64,000 nt of DNA from JAVVEZ01 sp032250895 (GCA_032250895.1 JAVVEZ010000004.1:18122-82121); one strand, 5' to 3'. Positions 37,205 to 46,749 are shown, numbered from the stretch's first letter. Notes: generated by a model from the sequence alone, not told the origin. Program-made: numbers and translations.

Positions 37205-40200
37205 CTAGAAGCGGGTGGTGAAGCCAACGAAGAAGCGCCGTCCCAGGATGTCGAAGAACTCCGAGCTGGTCGTCCCTGCGCCGCTGCTGGCACTGGTGGG
37301 TGTGGTGGTGCTGAGATCGATGCCGGTGCTTTCCGGGTCCGCGTTCATCAGGTTGTCGATGCCGAAACGCAGGGAGGTGTTGTCATCACCCAAGGCACTG
37401 AAGCGATAGGTCATCGCAAAGTCCACGATGTTGTACTCATCGGTGGGCTGGACGGTGGTGTTGGGGTTTGTGGCGGCCGCTGACGATTTGATGGACGGCA
37501 GGAAGCGCCAGCGCAGACTCGCGTTCAGCCCGGAGTTATGGAAATAACTCAAGGTGGTGAAGGTACGGAAGTCGAAGGCGCCGCCGTTGATGCCACTGAC
37601 ATTGTTCGGCCCCAGGGTCCCTTTGGCATCGACCAGCGGCGAATCCGGGGTGGTCTGTGTGGCGAACTTGTCGATGTAGTTGAACTGGACGTTGAGACCG
37701 AGGCCGCCGTTGTTCAGCTCATAGTTGTAATCGAACTGCACATCCAGGCCCTGGGTGTCGGCAAAAGCCTGGTTGGAGAAGGTCACGTCCACCGGTGCCT
37801 GCCCGCCCGTGACCGGATCGCGGACCAGGCGCGTGCAGGGCCCGAAGTTGGGGTCAAAGGTGGGGTTGGTGAGCGGGTTGAAGCACTGGTTGCCCACCGC
37901 TTCGGCGGTTTCCACCGAGATCAAGTCGTCGATCTCGATGCTGTACCAGTCCACCGACAGGGTCATGTTCTCGATGGGATTGAACACCGCGCCAATGGTG
38001 AAGGTTCGCGCCCGTTCGCTCTTCAGGTTCGGATTGCCGACGGAGTTGACGAAGGAAAAGCCGAAAGAATTGGACGGCTGGTCGTTGGACGGGTCGTAGA
38101 AGTTCGCCGCCCCCGTGGGACCCGCCAGCTCTGAGCAGATGGCCCGTACCTGGGCGGCATTGGGGTTCAGGGCCGGGTTGGCGCTGAAGCCGTTGACCGG
38201 GTTGGCCTCGGAGCAGAAGTCGCCGACGAAGGTTATACCCAGGGTCTGGGTCCGGGACTGGAACAACTCGCCGATATTCGGCGCCCGGTTGGCAACCTGC
38301 CGCCCGCCGCGGATACGCACCTTGTCATGCAGGCGCCAGTCTCCCAGCACCTTCCATGTGGAGGTGTTATTACTGGGGGAGTTGTTGGAGAAGCGGTAGC
38401 CCATTTCCACGTTGAACTGCTGGACCAGGGGCAGATTACTGAACAACGGCAGCAGGAGTTCGCCAAAGTAGTCCCGGGTACGCGTCTCGCCCGCGCTGTC
38501 GCTGGCCGGAAACAGGCCGGCGGAGCTGTCCAGGAAGGAGCCCTGGCTGGTCAGGATGTCGGTCTTGAATTCAAACAACTGTTCCCGGTACTGGAAGCCC
38601 ACGGCCATGCGCACCTCACCGGCCGGCAGCTCGAAAACACCACCTTGCAGGTTGATTTCCGCGACGTTCTGCTCCATTTTTGAGTTGTTCTGCAGCGGCG
38701 ACAGCACGGCGTCGAAGCAGTCCTGGCTGGGTATGAACTCGCTATTAATGGGCAGGCCGGTGGTGCAGGTGGCGCGCCCGCCGCCAAAACCGCCGCCAAA
38801 AGGCACATCGGTATTCCCGGTCTTGGAGAAATTGCGGCCGAAGTTGGGTGAGCTGAGGACCGCGCGGGTGCGCTCCAATGACGCAAAGCCCTCGAAGTTG
38901 GTGGTTACGTCCGAATTGCCTATGGAACCGGACATATCCCAGGTCCAGTCTTTGAAGGGCAGGGTGCCGCTGATGCCCATCATGAGCTGGAAGGTCTCGG
39001 TCTTGCCCTTGGTGCGCCGGTTACCGGCCCAGTCCAGTTGATGTCCCATCTGCCAGGGTGCATTGGGATCCACCCGACTGTCCAGGATGGCGGCCAGTTC
39101 CGAGGGCACCGGAAAGGCCTGGGAGTTGGTGCACCCACCCACTTCCGGGCAATTCAGACCGAACAGGCCGCCTGGCAGGAAGGCAGCGGCGGTGCTGCCG
39201 TCCGGGTTCAGGGAGTCTGCGAAAATGCCCGAGCCATGGGGGATCGGAGTGGCCCAGGCGGAGACGGCCGGCGAAAACAGCAGGTTGGTGCGGGTCTCGT
39301 TGCGGGCAAAGGTGGCCTGCGCAAAGGCGGACACATCGTCCGTGATGTCAAAGGTGCCGTTGAAGAACAGAGAAGTGCGTTCCAGAGGGATGGAAAGCAT
39401 ATTTTCTATGTCGTTTTCCACCAGAGTGTTTTCGTCCGTGCGCTTGAAGCGGTTGAGATCCGAGTTCTCAAATGTTTCGTCTATATCGTTGAAGCGGAAG
39501 GAACCATCTGCCGTATTTTTGAAGACAGTGCCATCATTGTTGAGGAGGAAGGTACCGGCATTGGCGCCCACCGTCCCCGGCGCCGTGCCGAAAATGTCAT
39601 TGACTACCGCCGAGTCCGGAGGGTTGGCTGCATCGACGGTGAACTCCGTACGCGAGACAAAAAGATTGCCGCCCACCGCACCCGTGGTGGGGTCGTCGAA
39701 GCCATCGGTAAAGAACTTGCGGTCCCTGCGGAAGACGGCACCGCGCCGGGAGTAATCCCAACCGATCATGACGTTGCCGCGGCCGCCATCCAGATTGGCG
39801 CCCACCAGGCCCGACAGGCGCCGGTTGACGTCGTCGCCATCGTCGGTCGATCCCCATTGTCCGTTCAGCTCGAAGCCTTCAAAATCCTGTTTCAGAATGA
39901 AGTTCACCGCGCCGGCCATGGCGTCTGAACCATAGGTCGATGAGGACCCACCACTGATGGTTTCCACCCGTTGAATGGCGGAGCTGGGAATCATGTTGAC
40001 GTCCACCGCGCCGCTGGCGTTCACCGGCATGGCCCGGCGCCCGTTGAGCAGGATCAGGTTGCGGTTGCTGCCCAGGCCCCTGAGGCTCAGTGTGGAGGCC
40101 CCAGGTGTGTTGACGGCGGTGGCTTGCACGTCGCCGGTGTCGAACTGGGTCACAGCCGGGTTGAACTGGGGCAGGCGATTGAGAACCGATTCGACCCCGA

Positions 40201-40486
40201 GCAGGCTGGTTTCTTCAAAAAAGGTCTGGTCGACCGTCATGATGGGGCTGCTGGACTCGAAATCGCGGCGCAGGATGCGGGAACCGGTGACCTGGATTTC
40301 CTCGAGCGCACCGCCGTCAGCCTGTGCATCCTGGGCCAACGCCGAATCCACGTGCATGCCGGCCATGCCCGTGAGCAGGCCGGAGGCCAGCATGGCAAGG
40401 CGAAGTTTGTTGAAGGAAAACTGTTTGAAAGAAGATTTGCTGATATCGGGTTTGCGGGAAGATACGGCTTGATTGATTTTTTTCAT
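37205..40486 (-). CDS. TonB-dependent outer-membrane receptor (paralogue 1)
   Basis: 1093 residues. Signal peptide ending near MHVDSALAQD, then ALEEIQVTGSRILRRD (TonB box), a plug domain to about 230 with RGLGSNRNLILLNGRRAMPVNASG and ETISGGSSSTYGSDAMAGAVNFIL, and a 22-strand barrel closing in RFFVGFTTRF with the terminal Phe needed for outer-membrane assembly. Long extracellular inserts explain the size. It imports an unknown large or scarce nutrient using TonB energy; no substrate-specific enzymes adjoin it. ATG preceded by CGGAG. Its upstream region shares several blocks with that of paralogue 2 (43711-46749), including two TTTCG-N5-CGAAA palindromes. Confidence 0.93.
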   Translation of the reverse strand: MKKINQAVSSRKPDISKSSFKQFSFNKLRLAMLASGLLTGMAGMHVDSALAQDAQADGGALEEIQVTGSRILRRDFESSSPIMTVDQTFFEETSLLGVESVLNRLPQFNPAVTQFDTGDVQATAVNTPGASTLSLRGLGSNRNLILLNGRRAMPVNASGAVDVNMIPSSAIQRVETISGGSSSTYGSDAMAGAVNFILKQDFEGFELNGQWGSTDDGDDVNRRLSGLVGANLDGGRGNVMIGWDYSRRGAVFRRDRKFFTDGFDDPTTGAVGGNLFVSRTEFTVDAANPPDSAVVNDIFGTAPGTVGANAGTFLLNNDGTVFKNTADGSFRFNDIDETFENSDLNRFKRTDENTLVENDIENMLSIPLERTSLFFNGTFDITDDVSAFAQATFARNETRTNLLFSPAVSAWATPIPHGSGIFADSLNPDGSTAAAFLPGGLFGLNCPEVGGCTNSQAFPVPSELAAILDSRVDPNAPWQMGHQLDWAGNRRTKGKTETFQLMMGISGTLPFKDWTWDMSGSIGNSDVTTNFEGFASLERTRAVLSSPNFGRNFSKTGNTDVPFGGGFGGGRATCTTGLPINSEFIPSQDCFDAVLSPLQNNSKMEQNVAEINLQGGVFELPAGEVRMAVGFQYREQLFEFKTDILTSQGSFLDSSAGLFPASDSAGETRTRDYFGELLLPLFSNLPLVQQFNVEMGYRFSNNSPSNNTSTWKVLGDWRLHDKVRIRGGRQVANRAPNIGELFQSRTQTLGITFVGDFCSEANPVNGFSANPALNPNAAQVRAICSELAGPTGAANFYDPSNDQPSNSFGFSFVNSVGNPNLKSERARTFTIGAVFNPIENMTLSVDWYSIEIDDLISVETAEAVGNQCFNPLTNPTFDPNFGPCTRLVRDPVTGGQAPVDVTFSNQAFADTQGLDVQFDYNYELNNGGLGLNVQFNYIDKFATQTTPDSPLVDAKGTLGPNNVSGINGGAFDFRTFTTLSYFHNSGLNASLRWRFLPSIKSSAAATNPNTTVQPTDEYNIVDFAMTYRFSALGDDNTSLRFGIDNLMNADPESTGIDLSTTTPTSASSGAGTTSSEFFDILGRRFFVGFTTRF

Positions 40487-40553
40487 TTTGAACTCCGTGT
40501 GTTTATATAATTTCTTTTATCACTTTTTTGCGGAGATGAAGCGGACCAACAGC

Positions 40554-40591
40554 ACTGCATAAAACCCCGTCTGATCCGGAACGGCACCGCG
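40554..40591. promoter_or_regulatory. Conserved block upstream of TonB receptor 1
   Basis: ACTGCATAAAA (40554-40564) and a 21-base identical stretch at 40571-40591 (contains GATCCGGAACGGCACCG) recur at 47059-47097 upstream of receptor 2 with nearly equal spacing. Noncoding, about 70-100 nt before the receptor ATG here. It may hold the core promoter or a leader element. Together with the operators at 40715-40783 it accounts for most of the 366-bp gap 40487-40852, in which I see no gene. Confidence 0.6.
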
Positions 40592-40714
40592 GTTTTATTC
40601 AGGGTGGCTCCGGAAACTCACTCGTCCCATAGATTGGCAGATTTCCAAAGCCCCCTGGAAACCATCCCAAGAACCAGGTTTTTCTTTTGAAAAAATTCTG
40701 GAACCCGGCAATTG

Positions 40715-40783
40715 TTTCGATTAGCGAAATAAAAGCTACTAGCATTTTCTGGTGTTGGCCAGTATTATTTTCGCCAATCGAAA
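40715..40783. promoter_or_regulatory. Two TTTCG-N5-CGAAA palindromes between TonB receptor 1 and the TPR gene
   Basis: TTTCG-ATTAG-CGAAA at 40715-40729 and TTTCG-CCAAT-CGAAA at 40769-40783, 54 bp centre to centre. The whole ~90-bp segment is nearly identical to 47162-47248 upstream of receptor 2, where the centres are 53 bp apart. Likely paired operators for a dimeric regulator, spaced by about five helical turns. Confidence 0.65.
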
Positions 40784-40852
40784 AATTTTTGATGTGCCGG
40801 CAGGTTGCTGGATTCCGCTCATCGGGAATGCTGAATTTCCGGAGGTGTTCTT

Positions 40853-41365
40853 GTGAAGTCTGTCTCTCTGTTTACCGCGGCACTCATCGTGCTGCTTGTT
40901 GCCAACAGTGCTTTGGCACAGAATACCGGCAGCCGCATCGAGGGGCGGCCCAGCCAGCCGCTGACCATCGTCCGCTTCGACGAACCGGCGGAGATCGCCG
41001 CCATCAGGGCCTCGATCGCCCGTGGCGAGATGGGGGAAGCCGTAGCGATGGCTGAAAGCATGCTCGCTGCCGACCCAACGATCGCCATCCAGTATTTCGG
41101 CAATAATGCGCTCTGTGTCGCGCTCAGTGCTGCAAAGGATTGGGAGGGTGCGCTCGCGGCCTGCAACAAGGCCGTGCGCATCCGTCCAGGCTACTGGATG
41201 GCGCTCAATTCGCGCGGCACCGTACAGCTGATGACGGGGCGCCATCAACAGGCGCTCGCAGATTATCAAAAGGCCTTGCAGGCACTGTCAGCTGATTCCC
41301 TGGAGGCCGATGTCGTGCGGCACAATATCGCTCTGGTGGATGGGGAACACAAAGAAACGGAATGA
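40853..41365 (+). CDS. Small exported TPR protein
   Basis: 170 residues with a clear signal peptide (AALIVLLVANSALAQ). Two or three TPR-like helical pairs: EIAAIRASIARGEMGEAVAMAESML, DWEGALAACNKAVRIRPGYWMALNSRG and HQQALADYQKALQAL. GTG start with GGAGGTGTTCTT just upstream. It is divergent from TonB receptor 1 and shares its intergenic operators, so it may be co-regulated and help in periplasmic handling of the imported substrate. That role is inference. Confidence 0.78.
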   Translation: MKSVSLFTAALIVLLVANSALAQNTGSRIEGRPSQPLTIVRFDEPAEIAAIRASIARGEMGEAVAMAESMLAADPTIAIQYFGNNALCVALSAAKDWEGALAACNKAVRIRPGYWMALNSRGTVQLMTGRHQQALADYQKALQALSADSLEADVVRHNIALVDGEHKETE

Positions 41366-41382
41366 AGTGGCATCCTGAGTCC

Positions 41383-41433
41383 GACAGGCTCCCATGCCCG
41401 GTATTCCTGCTGCGGGAATACACGGGAGCTGTC
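41383..41433. terminator. Nested stem-loop between convergent genes
   Basis: Outer arms GACAGGCTCCC (41383-41393) and GGGAGCTGTC (41424-41433) pair with one bulge around an inner stem GTATTCC / GGAATAC (41401-41407 and 41415-41421). It sits between the TPR stop and the oxygenase stop, so it probably ends transcription from both sides, although there is no T run. Confidence 0.5.
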
Positions 41434-41438
41434 AGCCA

Positions 41439-42506
41439 TCAGGATATATACTTCACCTGACGATTGCGGATGAACTGCGAGACTATCCATTTCTCTCCCT
41501 GCAGGGGCGGGGTTCCCGCATGCAAGGTGCGTAAATCGGAACTGCCGTCAGCCAGGGCATTGACGAAATACATGCCTTCACCGGCCTGGCCCTTATGGGA
41601 AATATCCAGTTTCGGGAACACGGTTTCCCCGCCCGTGTAGTCATCATTCAGATAAATCAGAAAGGTGATGATACGCTGCCCGTTTTCTGCTATTTCCTGC
41701 CTGTAGTTGGGAATATTCGGGTCTACAAAGTCAAAGTGCTCGGAAATTTCCTGGCCTGGCGAGTAATGCAGAATGGCCGTGGCTTCCATCTGCACCATGG
41801 GGACCTTGCTGGCCGCGCTCATATGTTCCTGCAACAGGAAATGCACGATATCGTTTTCGACCAGGTTGAATTGTGCAATCGAATTGGTTCGGGTCGAAGA
41901 ACGGAAATCCCGCTTGTTCAGCGGATCATATACCAATGCCGGTTTGAGCCGGACTCGTGACTGGCGAATGAGCAGGCGGCAAACCTCAGCAGGAATAAAA
42001 TCGGGAAAGGATCGAACCAAGGGAGCCGTGCACAAGGTCCTGGACGAGCCTGCGACAAACCACGATGACAGGTCCAGCGTTTCTCCCAGACGCTGCCAGA
42101 ACTGTTGATCATTGTTATCCAGAAGCCCGGCATCGCGTTCATGGTCATGGGTGGCGGAAAGCAGCAGCAATTGTTCGCGCGCCGGTTGCCAGCCCAATTT
42201 GGCGGCATGGGTCAAGGTAACAATGGCATGTTGCCAGTTTTTCTGTTGAAACACTCCGGTACACTGAAAAACAGCAACCAGAGCCACGGCTTCGGCATTG
42301 CCTTTTTGTGCCGCCTCCAGAATCATGCCGGCAGCATCTTTCGGCAGATAGGGTGCCCGGTCGCCCACCAGCAGTCGTTTGCCCAGGCGGGTCATGGCGG
42401 TCAGATCGCCATTGCGGGTGGCCCGTGCCAGGACGTTGATGGCTTCATAGTGAGCCCCGCTTTCATCCAGCCGGATGGCCTGCTCGCTTGCCGGGCTATC
42501 GTTCAT
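41439..42506 (-). CDS. Prolyl-4-hydroxylase-like 2OG-Fe(II) oxygenase with Sel1-type repeats
   Basis: 355 residues. The N-terminal half has helical Sel1/TPR-like units (ESGAHYEAINVLARATRNGDLTAMTRLGKRLL, KDAAGMILEAAQKGNAEAVALVA). The C-terminal half is a P4Hc-type double-stranded beta-helix: H-x-D in SEHFDFVD near 255, distal His in LHAGTP near 327 and the 2-oxoglutarate-binding Lys in GEKWIVSQFIR. It would hydroxylate a peptide or small molecule using Fe(II), O2 and 2-oxoglutarate in the cytoplasm. Start at ATG 42506 (MNDSPASEQ) with AGAGG upstream; the frame is open to 42551. Such fusions are often found near TonB receptors in marine bacteria; the substrate is unknown. Confidence 0.83.
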   Translation of the reverse strand: MNDSPASEQAIRLDESGAHYEAINVLARATRNGDLTAMTRLGKRLLVGDRAPYLPKDAAGMILEAAQKGNAEAVALVAVFQCTGVFQQKNWQHAIVTLTHAAKLGWQPAREQLLLLSATHDHERDAGLLDNNDQQFWQRLGETLDLSSWFVAGSSRTLCTAPLVRSFPDFIPAEVCRLLIRQSRVRLKPALVYDPLNKRDFRSSTRTNSIAQFNLVENDIVHFLLQEHMSAASKVPMVQMEATAILHYSPGQEISEHFDFVDPNIPNYRQEIAENGQRIITFLIYLNDDYTGGETVFPKLDISHKGQAGEGMYFVNALADGSSDLRTLHAGTPPLQGEKWIVSQFIRNRQVKYIS

Positions 42507-42573
42507 GTTGGGAGCCTCTGAAGAGTGGCCGAAGTATATGACAAGTGTCAAAAGACATAAAGTTCTGTTCTCG

Positions 42574-42600
42574 TCACCCCGGCGCAGGCCGGGGTCCAGG
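42574..42600. repeat. REP-like palindrome
   Basis: ACCCCGGC-GCAG-GCCGGGGT (starting at 42576) followed by CCAGG is a repetitive extragenic palindrome of the kind scattered through many proteobacterial genomes. Related half copies occur at 43574-43592 (CCTGCGCGGGGATGACGGC) and around 46961 (GGGAATGACGGG). Confidence 0.6.
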
Positions 42601-42692
42601 CAAGGGCATGAACGAATTTTTCAATTGTCATTCCGAGGCTGCTGCTTTAGGCTTTTGCGTTTTGCAACAGCTGTCTGAGGAGTTCCATCACT

Positions 42693-43277
42693 ATGCTGTA
42701 CCATCTGCTTTGTCGGCCACGTATCTTCCTTCCAGGATTCTGTGTGCTGCTCGGCTCCAGCCTGTTCGCTCTGCCCGCCCGGTCCCAGGATGAGGCCTTT
42801 TTGCGTTGTGCCGGTTATGATCAGCGTGCCCAGCGTATCGCCTGTCTGGAACACGATTTGAACGCCGCCACTGCCAATGAGATCGATGCGCCAGTCGATG
42901 TCGCTGATGATGACCAGGGCAGAGTTCCTGTGCCATCTGCCAGACCGGCGCCTGTCGTTGCCCAAGAAGAGGCCCAAGAAGAGGCCCAAGAAGAGGCCGA
43001 AGAGGTCAGCCGCTTCGGTTTACCCTCTCGGGCTCTGGTGGAGACCAGGGAAAATAACGAAGAAATTTTGCATGACACCGTTACCGAGATCAGCAAAAGA
43101 CAAAACCTGCTGATTATTACGCTGTCGAGCGGTCAGGTCTGGAAACAGAAATATTCGGGCCTGTTCAACCTGCGCGAAGATGATGAGGTCTCTATCTACA
43201 GCACGGGTTGGGGCAAGGGCTACCGGCTCTCGGCAGAACGTCTGAATGGTTTCATTCCCGTTGAAAGGATTCGTTGA
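42693..43277 (+). CDS. Exported protein with QEEA repeats and SH3-like C-terminal domain
   Basis: 194 residues. Signal peptide (LLGSSLFALPARSQ), then FLRCAGYDQRAQRIACLEHDL, a C-x-n-R-(I/L)-x-C pattern seen at the start of several uncharacterised proteobacterial periplasmic proteins. A linker with three AQEE units encoded by a 12-bp repeat follows. The C-terminal 70 residues (ITLSSGQVWKQ ... DDEVSIYSTGWGKGYRL ... PVERIR) look like a small beta domain common in secreted proteins of this group. ATG with GAGGAG upstream. Function unknown. Confidence 0.75.
   Translation: MLYHLLCRPRIFLPGFCVLLGSSLFALPARSQDEAFLRCAGYDQRAQRIACLEHDLNAATANEIDAPVDVADDDQGRVPVPSARPAPVVAQEEAQEEAQEEAEEVSRFGLPSRALVETRENNEEILHDTVTEISKRQNLLIITLSSGQVWKQKYSGLFNLREDDEVSIYSTGWGKGYRLSAERLNGFIPVERIR
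42960..42995. repeat. 12-bp tandem repeat inside a coding sequence
   Basis: GCCCAAGAAGAG occurs three times in a row and a fourth unit (GCCGAAGAGGTC) is diverged. It encodes a repeating AQEE linker, so copy changes would keep the frame. Confidence 0.8.
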
Positions 43278-43640
43278 TTTCCACCTGCGCGCACTGCTGT
43301 CCGGAATAATCCTTTCTCTTCATGGTTGACGGAGACAGGGAAGAAAAACCTGAATCGTACCCACTGGGCAAGACAGCGCCGTGGTGGCTCCGCTCGCTCG
43401 CTTGCGCTCCTCGCCGGACCACCTCGCCACTGCCGAAAGGATCTGTGTCAGACCAGACAGAAAAAAAGCTCCTGGCTACGGGTAGTTGAGGTTCGGCAGT
43501 ACAAGACTGGTATGCCCGCCGTGTACGCCAATGCCTGCCGGGACATGCCCGGGATTATTCCGTACAGCAGTGTGCCTGCGCGGGGATGACGGCGGGTTTT
43601 GCCAGAATGGCGAAATTTCGGAGAAGGTTTTCAATGTTTG
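43278..43640. other. Intergenic region without a supportable gene
   Basis: Contains a GC-rich stretch of short repeats (GCTCGCTCGCTTGCGCTCC near 43391) and a half REP-like palindrome at 43574-43592. A short open frame at 43326-43589 has no signal, domain or ribosome site and I do not call it. Confidence 0.5.
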
Positions 43641-43676
43641 AAAAAATGACCGGCTTGAGAGCCGGCCATCTTTTTT
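43641..43676. terminator. Bidirectional stem-loop terminator
   Basis: CCGGCT-TGAG-AGCCGG (43650-43665) is flanked by AAAAAA on the left and TTTTTT on the right, so it has a T run when read from either strand. It sits 35 nt past the stop of TonB receptor 2. Confidence 0.8.
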
Positions 43677-43710
43677 GTCAACTGCACCTTGCATGCAGAT
43701 GGAAGCTGGA

Positions 43711-46700
43711 TCAGAAGCTTGCCTTCAGACCCATGTAATAGCGGCGTCCCAACTGGTCGTAGAAACCACCCGAAGTCGTGCCACGGTTGTTATCGACCCC
43801 CGGATTCCTGCCAACCACCTCAGGCTGGGTATCCAGCACATTGTCGATGCCCACTCTCAGCTGATAGCTGCCGAAATTGTAACCACCGCTGAGGTTGAAG
43901 ATATCGTAGGTATTGACACCCAGCAAGGTGGTATTGGGATTGAGTACCGACGCCGCATCATCCGCATCCGGCAGATGACGCCAGGTCAATGCCACATTGG
44001 CGTTGTCCCAGATATAGCCGAAGCGGGTGAAGACCCGGTAATCGAACTGGCCGCCATCATCCAGGGTACCGGCAGAATCCAGCACAGGAGCATCCTGGGT
44101 GTCCTGCGTCTTGAATTTGTTCAGGTAGTTGATGGTCGAGCTCAAGGTGAAGGTGCCGGGGCCCATTTCCTTTGCCCAGTTGATCTGAATATCCAGACCG
44201 GCGGTTTCCAGCTTGCCCAGATTGGAGAAGGGCGCATCGATTTCCTGGCGGTCACCGGTAATCGCATTGCGGCGGATCATCTGGCACCAGGGATTGTTCA
44301 CATCCAGTGTCGGATTGCTCATGCCATCGGCATTGAAGCAGTTGTCGGACACGGTGACGGCGGAGATGGGCGCAATGGCATCCGTGATATTGATGTTGTA
44401 CCAGTCGAAGGAGGCCGTCAGTCCACTGATTCCCAAAGGTTCCTGCAGCACGAAACCGATGGTGAAGGTTTTGCCTTCTTCGACATCAAGGTTGGGGTTG
44501 CCTTTACGAATTTCGATTTCCAGCGGGAAGAACGGCGGGTTCTGCCGGGTGAAACCATCGGGTCCGTTGGGGGTATTGAAGGTCTGGGTATCGAACTGTG
44601 AGGTGCTGTTGCCGATGAGGGCCCGGCACAGGGCCTGAACTTCCAGGCGGCGCGGGTTCGATGGCACGTTGCCGAAGGGTGACAGGGTCACCGCTGAACA
44701 GGGATCCACGTTGGGGAAACCGACCACGGCAAGCGTCGAGCCGGTGAACAGTTCCGCCGTATTGGGAGCGCGTGAGGCAAACTGGTAGCCGCCACGGACG
44801 GTGATGGTATCGTTCATCTCCCAGTTGAGCAGGGTCTTGTAGGTGCTGACGGTGCCCGCCGTACTGTAATCCGAGAAACGATAGCCTGCCTCGAGGTCCA
44901 GCCCTTCATACAGGGGAACCAGCAACTCGCCGTAGAGTTCGCGCGTGATCGTGTCGCCATCGGTGTCGTTGGACGCAAACAGGCCGATGGGGTTCTCGAT
45001 CACAGACTCGTTGTTGTTGATCAGGCCCGGCTCGAAACGAAAGGTATTCTGGCGCCAGTGGCCGCCGAACGCGAAGCGGGCTTCGCCGGCCGGCAGGTCC
45101 ATCAGGGCACCCTGCAGGTTGAACTCGGCAATATCCTGTTTCAGGTCGGTAATGACTTTCTGGGGTGCTTCGATGGCATCGAGGCAATCCTGGGAGGGCG
45201 TGAATTGCTCGAAGATCGGCAGCCCGGTGCTACAGGTCTGGGTGAAATTGCGCCCCTGCGTGAAGCTGCCCTTGCCAAAGTTTTCCGAGGCCACCAGAAA
45301 CTGCCAGCGCTGCAGCGAACCCAGGTTGAAGGTCTCGTTCACCTGCCGGGTTTCTCCGGTGGACACATAGGCTTCCCAGGTCCAGTCCTTGATGGGCAGC
45401 GTGCCCTCGAAGCCCGCTGTGATCTGATAGACATTGGTGGTATTCTCGGGGCTTACCGGACCCAGGAAATCGAGCACCCGGAACAGGGTCCAGTCGGCAG
45501 AGGGATCCGGCCGGGAATCCAGCAGGGCATTCAAGTCTGCCGGCAGCTCGCGGCCATCGCGTGGAATGGTGGCGCCCCAGACGGTGATGGCCGGTGGCGG
45601 TGCGCCGACCTGTGATACCTGGGTACGACTGTAACTGACCTGGGCAAAGGCACTGATGTTGTCTGCAATGTCATAATGCGCACGGCCAAAAAATGAGCGC
45701 CGGTCCAGGGGCGAGGAGATCAGGCCTTCTGTAAAGGGCTGATCCAGATTGCCATTGGCATTGACACGGATGTTCTCGAAGGCGCCGCCTTGACCATCGA
45801 GTTGCCCCAATGGTCCATTGAAACCTATTCCTCTCTGGGCAACGAAAGCACTGCCATCCGGGTTGAAGAGAAATTCGGAAGACGTGCCGACGGTGCCGGG
45901 AGCGACCTCCGGGAACAGGGCATCGACGGCTGCCTGTGTCGGCTGGTTACTGGCGACTCCGCCACCATTGAAGGCCGTTGGCATGATGAAACTGCCGGTG
46001 TCGGTGCCTGGATCGGTAAAGCCGGCCCGATTGAACTTTCGGTTCAGGGACTTGACGCCCTCACGATCGGCTATTTCGAAACCCAGCATGATGTTGCCCC
46101 GGCCATCGGCGGAATTGACGCCAAACAACGCCGAAAAGCGGGTTTCCTGACCATCCCCCTGCTCGGTCATGCTGCTTTGCAGATCCATGTCGAGACCTTC
46201 GAAATTGTCCTTCAGAATGAAGTTCACCACACCGGCCATGGCGTCGGCACCATAGGTCGAGGATGCGCCACCGGTAATTACTTCCACGTTCGCAATGGCC
46301 GCCGTCGGAATGGTGTTGACATCGACCGCCAGCGTGGCATTGGCCGGCTGGCCACGGCGTCCGTCGATCAGGATCAGGTTACGGTTGGAACCCAGGCCGC
46401 GCAGGTTGAGTGTGGCCACGCCAGGGCTGGAGGTTGCCCCCGCCTCGATATCGCCGGTCGTGAACTGGGTATTCTCGGGCACGAACTGCGGGAACTGGTT
46501 GAGGATGCTTTCGGGTGAAAAGGTACTGGAATCTTCAAACTGCTGGGAGCCTACGGTCATGATGGGACTCGGCGCCGACAGGTCACGCCTGACGATCCTG
46601 GAACCGGTAACCCGGATTTCTTCGAGGCTGCTGCCCTGATCGGTACTTTGGGCATTGACGGTCCCGGAGCCGGCCAGAATGAGACCTGAGGTGATTGCAG

Positions 46701-46749
46701 ACACGACGAGGGCCAGTTTTTTTCTTGCTGGAATATGAGTTTTTTTCAT
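43711..46749 (-). CDS. TonB-dependent outer-membrane receptor (paralogue 2)
   Basis: 1012 residues. Signal peptide ending near SGTVNAQ, TonB box SLEEIRVTGSRIVRRD, plug with RGLGSNRNLILIDGRRGQPANAT and EVITGGASSTYGADAMAGVVNFIL, then the barrel, ending RYYMGLKASF with a terminal Phe. ATG with AGGGGAC 6 nt upstream. It is clearly paralogous to the receptor at 37205-40486 along the whole length and shares its upstream blocks, so the locus looks duplicated and diverged. No SusD or transporter partner is present. Substrate unknown. Confidence 0.93.
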   Translation of the reverse strand: MKKTHIPARKKLALVVSAITSGLILAGSGTVNAQSTDQGSSLEEIRVTGSRIVRRDLSAPSPIMTVGSQQFEDSSTFSPESILNQFPQFVPENTQFTTGDIEAGATSSPGVATLNLRGLGSNRNLILIDGRRGQPANATLAVDVNTIPTAAIANVEVITGGASSTYGADAMAGVVNFILKDNFEGLDMDLQSSMTEQGDGQETRFSALFGVNSADGRGNIMLGFEIADREGVKSLNRKFNRAGFTDPGTDTGSFIMPTAFNGGGVASNQPTQAAVDALFPEVAPGTVGTSSEFLFNPDGSAFVAQRGIGFNGPLGQLDGQGGAFENIRVNANGNLDQPFTEGLISSPLDRRSFFGRAHYDIADNISAFAQVSYSRTQVSQVGAPPPAITVWGATIPRDGRELPADLNALLDSRPDPSADWTLFRVLDFLGPVSPENTTNVYQITAGFEGTLPIKDWTWEAYVSTGETRQVNETFNLGSLQRWQFLVASENFGKGSFTQGRNFTQTCSTGLPIFEQFTPSQDCLDAIEAPQKVITDLKQDIAEFNLQGALMDLPAGEARFAFGGHWRQNTFRFEPGLINNNESVIENPIGLFASNDTDGDTITRELYGELLVPLYEGLDLEAGYRFSDYSTAGTVSTYKTLLNWEMNDTITVRGGYQFASRAPNTAELFTGSTLAVVGFPNVDPCSAVTLSPFGNVPSNPRRLEVQALCRALIGNSTSQFDTQTFNTPNGPDGFTRQNPPFFPLEIEIRKGNPNLDVEEGKTFTIGFVLQEPLGISGLTASFDWYNINITDAIAPISAVTVSDNCFNADGMSNPTLDVNNPWCQMIRRNAITGDRQEIDAPFSNLGKLETAGLDIQINWAKEMGPGTFTLSSTINYLNKFKTQDTQDAPVLDSAGTLDDGGQFDYRVFTRFGYIWDNANVALTWRHLPDADDAASVLNPNTTLLGVNTYDIFNLSGGYNFGSYQLRVGIDNVLDTQPEVVGRNPGVDNNRGTTSGGFYDQLGRRYYMGLKASF

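Noticed and set aside
43326..43589. Short open frame between the exported protein and TonB receptor 2
   Set aside because: Runs through repeat-like GC-rich DNA and a half REP palindrome; no signal or domain.
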